Source: Thermoanaerobacterium thermosaccharolyticum DSM 571 (GTDB taxonomy: Bacteria > Bacillota > Thermoanaerobacteria > Thermoanaerobacterales > Thermoanaerobacteraceae). From it: 64,000 nt of DNA. Every line of letters starts with the position of its first letter. The stretch's first letter is position 1. The stretch covers positions 2,715,501-2,779,500 of the forward strand of contig NC_014410.1 in NCBI RefSeq assembly GCF_000145615.1, in the 5' to 3' direction. A program made the position numbers and the translations under genes. The notes under the pieces are model-generated. The model did not search any database. It worked only from the letters and a program-made list of their open reading frames with translations, and was not told the origin of the DNA. Shown piece by piece: positions 59,368 to 64,000 of the stretch.

Positions 59368-60666
59368 TTATTTACTATCTTTAATGTAATCTAAGTTAAT
59401 GTAAGGAGGCATTTTCCTTCCTGCTTTAATAACTGCTCTATATGCCGTCTGTAAATCCACCATGTTTTTATTGCTGTATATCTTATACCTGCTTCTGTAC
59501 TTAGAAGGTGTAGAAATCAACATAATTGTATTTGCACCTGCCATTAAAGCCTTAACTTGCGCATCTTTATCAACTGTTGCTAATGCTGTTGTAGCAGGTA
59601 TAAAAACATTTTTTAAAACAAGTCTCGTTGCTGCAACCGTCTTTAACGTCATCTCAACATCTCCATGTGGATATGTCTCTAATGGTGTACCTGTAGCCGG
59701 TACAAATGGGCCAATACCTACCATATGGATTCCCATATCTTTAAAAAACAATATATCTTTCGCTATATCTCTTGCTGTTTGTCCAGGAAGTCCTATAATA
59801 TTGCCATTACCATTTACATATCCGTTCTCCCTTAGCCACTCAGAGCATTTAACGCGATAATCAAAATCATCATCAGGATGTATATTTTTAAATATTTCCC
59901 TGTTTGTAGTTTCTATTTTCAGTAAAAAATTATTTGCACCAGCTTCCCTAAAATGCTTGTACTCTTCTTGGTTTCTTTCACCAATGCTTAGCGTTATGCG
60001 CATATTAGTCTCTTTCTTAATTTTCTTGATAATTTCAATTATCTTATCTTCTGTATACCATGGATCTTCACCTGATTGAAGAATAACTGTCCTTATCCCC
60101 ATCTTTTTTAATTCTTTTGCAGTTTGGACTATCTCATCTATGTCCATCCTATATCGCTCAACAGATAAATTATCTCTCCTTAATCCACAATAAAAGCAAT
60201 TTTTTCTGCAAATATTTGAAAATTCTATTGCTGCCCTTATGTCGACAATATCGCCGACAACTGACTTTCGCATCTCATCCGCAGCTCTAAATATAGAACT
60301 TAAGTTCTTATCACCACTGGAGCTTAGTATGACAACTATATCATCTTCTGTTAGCTCTATTCCATTTTCTACTTTCTTTAAGACAGTTTTTAAATCATCA
60401 TTTAAGTCTTTATTAATTTTATCAATAAGCCCTTCAAGTTTACGTATTTTATAAGGGTATATACCTTTCAATGATATAGAATTATCTTTAAGGAGTTTTT
60501 CTGCTACATCAACATTATATGCATTAATTTTTATTGCGGTACTGCATACAGAACCATACTCTGATGGAGCAGGAATCAATTCAGTCTTAATATCATTTTG
60601 CTTTAATATTTTATCCGCATTCAGCATATGCTGCGTCGAATTACATATTATTATATAATGTTCCAT
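59368..60666 (-). CDS. HydE-like radical SAM protein fused to an N-terminal DUF3343 domain
   Basis: 432 residues. Residues 1-75 form a DUF3343 (putative Se/S-carrier) domain with the conserved cysteine in PAPSEYGSVCSTA. The rest is a radical SAM TIM barrel: CRKNCFYCGLRRDN (CX3CX2C, the 4Fe-4S cluster), VILQSGEDPWY, GERNQEEYKHFREAGANNFLLKIET, NGNIIGLPGQTARDI and GPFVPATGTPLE. These match HydE, which helps build the H-cluster of [FeFe]-hydrogenase, though the paralogue could act on another substrate. The fusion and the neighbouring desulfurase point to sulfur or selenium transfer. Confidence 0.85.
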   Translation of the reverse strand: MEHYIIICNSTQHMLNADKILKQNDIKTELIPAPSEYGSVCSTAIKINAYNVDVAEKLLKDNSISLKGIYPYKIRKLEGLIDKINKDLNDDLKTVLKKVENGIELTEDDIVVILSSSGDKNLSSIFRAADEMRKSVVGDIVDIRAAIEFSNICRKNCFYCGLRRDNLSVERYRMDIDEIVQTAKELKKMGIRTVILQSGEDPWYTEDKIIEIIKKIKKETNMRITLSIGERNQEEYKHFREAGANNFLLKIETTNREIFKNIHPDDDFDYRVKCSEWLRENGYVNGNGNIIGLPGQTARDIAKDILFFKDMGIHMVGIGPFVPATGTPLETYPHGDVEMTLKTVAATRLVLKNVFIPATTALATVDKDAQVKALMAGANTIMLISTPSKYRSRYKIYSNKNMVDLQTAYRAVIKAGRKMPPYINLDYIKDSK

Positions 60667-60736
60667 ACATTTTCACCTGTGAGTTTTATTCATATATCTA
60701 TATTTTATATTTATTTAGCCATAGTTACAATAGAAA

Positions 60737-60762
60737 AATGCATTTGTTTTTACAAATGCATT
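60737..60762 (-). terminator. Terminator after spo0J
   Basis: A perfect 11-bp stem AATGCATTTGT/ACAAATGCATT with a 4-base loop, followed by TTTTCT on the minus strand, just past the spo0J stop codon. It separates the partition operon from hydE. Confidence 0.8.
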
Positions 60763-60767
60763 GACTA

Positions 60768-61628
60768 TCATCTATTTATTATAAGATCTGTAAGCCTGGA
60801 TAAATCCTCTTCACCGTAATATTCGATCATTATCTTTCCTTTATTTTTACCTGGTATTATCTTTACCTTAGTTCCGAAAAATCTGCAAAAATTATCTTCT
60901 ATCTCTTTAATATATATGTCATTAACCTGTCTTCTTTTTCTTTTCGGTGATGCCACTTCTTTTATCAAATTTTCTGTTTCTCTAACATTTAAATTCTTAT
61001 CAACAATTTTATTTGCAATTATATTCTGCTTGTCTGCATCTTGAACAGCTAATATGACTTTTGCATGACCTGTAGTTATTTTCCCTTCCATCAGCATATT
61101 TTGAACTTTTTCATCTAGATTAAGCAACCTAATACTATTAGCAATTGCCGACCTGCTTTTGCCAACTCTCTTTGATATTTCTTCCTGTGTTAAGTTAAAC
61201 TGTTCCATCAGTGACTTGTATGCTTTTGCTTCATCTATAGGATTTAGATCTTCTCTCTGGAGATTTTCTATAAGGGCTATCTCCATCACTTTCTGGTCAT
61301 CAAAATCTTTAACTATAGCTGGTATTTCTTTTAGTCCTGCAAGTTTAGCTGCTCTCCATCTTCTTTCCCCTGCTACAATTTGGTATCCGAAATTGATTTT
61401 TCTAACAATAATAGGTTGTATAATCCCGTGTTCTTTTATAGAATCAGATAACTCTTTAAGAGATTCATCATCAAAATGTTTCCTTGGCTGGAATTGATTT
61501 GGCTCTATGTCTGAAATTTTTATATTTTCTACGCCTTTTGTATTTTCTTCATCAATATCAGGTATAAGAGCTTGTAAACCTCTACCAAGCCCTCTTTTAT
61601 TATTCAACTGCCTCACCATTCCTTTCAA
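60768..61628 (-). CDS. spo0J: Chromosome partitioning protein ParB/Spo0J
   Basis: 286 residues (the start could be one of several codons between 61628 and 61605). The opening KRGLGRGLQALIPD is typical. The ParB/Srx CTPase domain shows IEPNQFQPRKHFDDESLKELSDSIKEHGIIQPIIVR and AGERRWRAAKLAGL; the helix-turn-helix is NLTQEEISKRVGKSRSAIANSIRLLNL. It binds parS, slides along DNA as a CTP clamp and loads SMC. Its start overlaps the end of soj, so they are co-translated. Confidence 0.95.
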   Translation of the reverse strand: MKGMVRQLNNKRGLGRGLQALIPDIDEENTKGVENIKISDIEPNQFQPRKHFDDESLKELSDSIKEHGIIQPIIVRKINFGYQIVAGERRWRAAKLAGLKEIPAIVKDFDDQKVMEIALIENLQREDLNPIDEAKAYKSLMEQFNLTQEEISKRVGKSRSAIANSIRLLNLDEKVQNMLMEGKITTGHAKVILAVQDADKQNIIANKIVDKNLNVRETENLIKEVASPKRKRRQVNDIYIKEIEDNFCRFFGTKVKIIPGKNKGKIMIEYYGEEDLSRLTDLIINR

Positions 61629-62379
61629 TTATTTCTTTTGCCAATTCTTCATATGCTTCAGCACCTTTTGAATGGGGGTCATAAAGAGAAATAGGTTTCC
61701 CAAAGCTTGGTGCTTCACCTAATCGTATATTTCTCGGTATAATAGTGCCGTAGACTTTTCCTTTGAAGTATTTCTTAACTTCATCAACAACCTGTATTGA
61801 TAAGTTTGTCCTAGCATTAAACATGGTTAATACAACACCCTCAATTTCAAGGCTATGATTGATGTTTTTCTTAATTAAGTTTATTGTATTCATTAACTGC
61901 GTTAAACCTTCTAAAGCATAATATTCGCACTGTATCGGCACTAATACAGAATCTGCGGCCGTTAATGCATTGATTGTTAAAAGTCCCAACGATGGAGGAC
62001 AATCAATCAAAATATAATCATAATCATCTTTAACATCATTGAGAGAATTTTTAAGCCTGAATTCCCTTGATAGCATGGGAACCAATTCTATCTCTGCTCC
62101 TGCCAATTGGATGCTGGATGGTACAATAGAAATGCCATTCATCTCATTAAGTGTTATAAGAGCTTCTTTAATGTTTCTTCCTTCAATTAAAATATTATAT
62201 GTAGTGCAATTAAGCGATGAATTATCTATTCCAAAGCCACTGGTCATATTGCTTTGAGGGTCCATATCAACACATAATACCTTTTTCCCACTGGCAGATA
62301 AAGAATAACCTAAATTTATTGTTGTCGTTGTTTTGCCAACTCCACCTTTTTGATTTGCTATAGCTATTATTTTTCCCAA
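61600..62379 (-). CDS. soj: Chromosome partitioning ATPase ParA/Soj
   Basis: 259 residues. The deviant Walker A KGGVGKTTT (residues 11-19), Walker A' CVDMDPQSNMTSGFG, and Walker B YILIDCPPSLGLLTINAL are all present. Soj dimerises on ATP, binds DNA and works with Spo0J in segregation and in control of DnaA and sporulation. A parS-like site lies upstream, 42 bases from the start. The gene order noc-soj-spo0J is conserved near Firmicute origins. Confidence 0.97.
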   Translation of the reverse strand: MGKIIAIANQKGGVGKTTTTINLGYSLSASGKKVLCVDMDPQSNMTSGFGIDNSSLNCTTYNILIEGRNIKEALITLNEMNGISIVPSSIQLAGAEIELVPMLSREFRLKNSLNDVKDDYDYILIDCPPSLGLLTINALTAADSVLVPIQCEYYALEGLTQLMNTINLIKKNINHSLEIEGVVLTMFNARTNLSIQVVDEVKKYFKGKVYGTIIPRNIRLGEAPSFGKPISLYDPHSKGAEAYEELAKEIIERNGEAVE

Positions 62380-62420
62380 TTTATCACCCCGCTATTTTTA
62401 TCATATTTTTATTATAACAT

Positions 62421-62436
62421 TGTTCCATGTGGAACA
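62421..62436. promoter_or_regulatory. parS-like site
   Basis: TGTTCCATGTGGAACA lies between noc and soj. It differs from the perfectly palindromic parS core TGTTCCACGTGGAACA at one central base. Such a site next to soj-spo0J would load Spo0J and help autoregulate the operon. No second site was noticed in this window by eye. Confidence 0.8.
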
Positions 62437-62468
62437 AAAGTAAAATAACAACACGGGGTGGTTAAATA

Positions 62469-63272
62469 CTATTTTTTAGGAATTCTTATCTTAAATTCTA
62501 TATAATCATCTTCATTCTGCTCTGTGTATTCCGCATCAACACCAGATTTTTTCATTATTGAAATTGCCTGTTTAATTGTATTTACAAAAATTCTTATGTC
62601 CTTATAAAATTTCATCATTTTCTTTTTTTCTTGTTTCTTATCTTCATTCATTGTAATCTTATTTATCATGTCCTGCACAATTTTTTCAGTCTCTTTAACA
62701 TTGCATTTCTTCTTAATTATTATGTCAATTGCTTTATTTTGAAGTTCTTCATCTGGAAGCCTTAAAAGTGCTCTTGCATGTCTCTCTGTTAGGTTATTTT
62801 CAATCAATTTTGCTTTAATGCTATCATTTAATTTTAAAAGTCTCAACTTGTTAGCTATTGTAGATTGGCTTTTCCCAAGCATAGCAGCTAATTTTTCTTG
62901 TGTGAGATTATGGTCGTTTATCAAATTGTAGTACCCTTCTGCTTCCTCTAAAAAATTTAGGTCCTTTCTTTGAAGATTTTCAATCAAAGCAATAACTGCA
63001 GAATCTTCGTCATAGGCTTCAAAAACTATGGCAGGTATCGTCTTAAGTCCCGCAAGTTTTGATGCCCTCAACCGCCTCTCACCTGAAATAAGCTCGTAAG
63101 AATTGCCATTTACTACTCTTACGCTTATTGGCTGTATCACTCCATAAGCTTTTATTGAATCACAAAGCTCTTGTAGATTGGCAGTGTCAAAAATTTTACG
63201 AGGCTGATATGGATTTGGTCTAATAAGGTCTATCGGCAAGTATTTAATCTCTTGTTGCTTTATCGAAACCAT
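62469..63272 (-). CDS. noc: Nucleoid occlusion protein Noc (ParB paralogue)
   Basis: 267 residues from ATG 63272 (MVSIKQQEIK), with AGAGGTG upstream. It has the same plan as Spo0J: LIRPNPYQPRKIFDTANLQELCDSIKAYGVIQPISVR, SGERRLRASKLAGL, and a helix-turn-helix NLTQEKLAAMLGKSQSTIANKLRLLKL. The C-terminal tail differs. In Bacillus Noc binds its own sites and membrane to keep FtsZ off the nucleoid. Assignment rests on position between rsmG and soj; a second Spo0J-type protein is the alternative. The N-terminal amphipathic helix expected of Noc is short and not obvious. Confidence 0.85.
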   Translation of the reverse strand: MVSIKQQEIKYLPIDLIRPNPYQPRKIFDTANLQELCDSIKAYGVIQPISVRVVNGNSYELISGERRLRASKLAGLKTIPAIVFEAYDEDSAVIALIENLQRKDLNFLEEAEGYYNLINDHNLTQEKLAAMLGKSQSTIANKLRLLKLNDSIKAKLIENNLTERHARALLRLPDEELQNKAIDIIIKKKCNVKETEKIVQDMINKITMNEDKKQEKKKMMKFYKDIRIFVNTIKQAISIMKKSGVDAEYTEQNEDDYIEFKIRIPKK

Positions 63273-63394
63273 AAAAAACACCTCTTTAAAAACAATCAGA
63301 TTACTACTTATATATATTCTACAACAAAATCAAAATTCCTCCTAATATACCATTATTATCCTGTTATTTTTTATCATTGAAATAAAAAGCCATT

Positions 63395-63841
63395 TTACCT
63401 ATAAATTTCAGGTATTTTTATACCTAGAGAATTAATGCTTCCATCTTTAATCATTTCTTTAAGTCCTTCAGGATATATATCATATTTGTCAAATTCGGAA
63501 ATGTCTATCCACTTAACGTCCTTTATCACTTGTTTGTCTTCAGGCATATCCGGGTCAAAACCCAACCGCAAATCTCCACCAACAATTGAACATCTAAAAT
63601 ACGTTGCATAGTAAATGCTGTATTCCTCAAGATAGCATACACTATCTGCAATAATATCATAACCTGTTTCTTCTTTGCATTCTCTTATCAGTGCATCAAC
63701 ACAAGACTCATTCTCCTCCACTCGTCCACCAGGAAAAACCCATCCAATCTCATTTTCCACCTGATGTTTAACAAGTAAAACTTTATTGTCATTAATAATT
63801 ACAGCTCTTGATACTAATAAACACGCTCTTAGATTACTCAT
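63395..63841 (-). CDS. Nudix hydrolase
   Basis: 148 residues. The Nudix box is complete: GGRVEENESCVDALIRECKEETGYD matches Gx5Ex7REUxEExGU, with the metal-binding glutamates in REC-KEE. The flanking VFPGG and final strand are normal. It hydrolyses a nucleoside diphosphate linked to another group; the substrate cannot be inferred. It lies between rsmG and noc, as a single gene or the middle of the operon. AAAGGAT precedes the ATG. Confidence 0.9.
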   Translation of the reverse strand: MSNLRACLLVSRAVIINDNKVLLVKHQVENEIGWVFPGGRVEENESCVDALIRECKEETGYDIIADSVCYLEEYSIYYATYFRCSIVGGDLRLGFDPDMPEDKQVIKDVKWIDISEFDKYDIYPEGLKEMIKDGSINSLGIKIPEIYR

Positions 63842-63858
63842 AAAATTTATCCTTTCAC

Positions 63859-64000
63859 TTAGAGTGGCATTTTTTCAATTAATTTTGGTTTTCTAGGATA
63901 TTTCATATCTGTAGTGCCAAGTTTTCTTATCAAAAGCAACTTATGAATAATATCCGTATAAGGCAATGTTACTTCAAAAATATTTTCTATCTGACTCTTT
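63859..64000 (-). CDS. rsmG: RsmG (16S rRNA m7G527 methyltransferase), C-terminal end only
   Basis: The minus-strand frame running off the window end reads ...PYTDIIHKLLLIRKLGTTDMKYPRKPKLIEKMPL and then TAA. The KYPRK-x(5)-K-x-PL ending is the C-terminal signature of RsmG/GidB, and rsmG next to noc is the standard Firmicute order. Only the last 46 codons are visible, so the catalytic part lies beyond the window. Confidence 0.8.
   Translation of the reverse strand, partial: KSQIENIFEVTLPYTDIIHKLLLIRKLGTTDMKYPRKPKLIEKMPL

Overview
The window looks like a near-origin chromosomal segment of a low-GC, anaerobic, endospore-forming thermophile of the Thermoanaerobacterales, most likely a Thermoanaerobacterium. 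The genus is my recollection of gene order and CRISPR repeat type and was not checked by search. Supporting signs are AT-rich DNA with strong AGGAGG-type ribosome binding sites, the rsmG-noc-soj-spo0J block, the rpsF-ssb-rpsR and gdpP-rplI-dnaB clusters, sporulation genes (ytaF, yybS, yyaC), a HydE-type hydrogenase maturase and cyanophycin genes.

Layout. 1-3.7 kb: a dnaD-like/dnaC primosome pair, an M1 peptidase and ytaF. 3.8-19.6 kb: a complete type I CRISPR-Cas locus on the minus strand (cas3-cas8-cas7-cas5-cas4-cas1-cas2-cas6, then leader and a 41-repeat array). The distal end of the array has been broken up by a secreted-zincin gene cassette, an IS110 element and an IS4 element. Two stranded repeats and what looks like the original array terminator remain at 3.8-4.9 kb. 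19.8-21.0 kb: a DUF1646 transporter behind a structured leader that looks like a Na+ riboswitch. 21.1-22.9 kb: a YkgJ-like cysteine-cluster protein and an Rpn-like nuclease. 22.9-29.0 kb: a graveyard of broken genes (ISLre2, IS3, IS30 and IS21 remnants, a frameshifted glycosyltransferase, a GGDEF scrap and a frameshifted REC-PAS-GGDEF protein). 29.2-37.2 kb: tRNA-Thr, purA, an FAD dehydrogenase, a split threonine/serine exporter, a chemoreceptor, a XapX protein and a two-component system. 37.3-44.7 kb: an M-box riboswitch operon for a soluble MgtE-like protein plus an Nramp-related magnesium transporter. A nested IS1634-family element with a 50-bp target duplication separates this operon from a Crp/Fnr gene. 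44.7-64 kb: replication, ribosomal, c-di-AMP, mechanosensitive channel, cyanophycin, lipid kinase, sulfur/hydrogenase-maturation and chromosome-segregation genes, nearly all on the minus strand.

The observations I rate highest are: a probable hidden small-subunit (Cas11) gene inside cas8, with its own Shine-Dalgarno; the fragmented CRISPR trailer with its terminator left 4.4 kb away; duplication of the M-box promoter by an IS1634 target-site duplication; an IS4 transposase whose start region looks protected from read-through transcription by an RNA hairpin; a candidate IS110 bridge RNA; and a palindromic terminator encoded in the last codons of two convergent genes, so that both proteins end in KERA.
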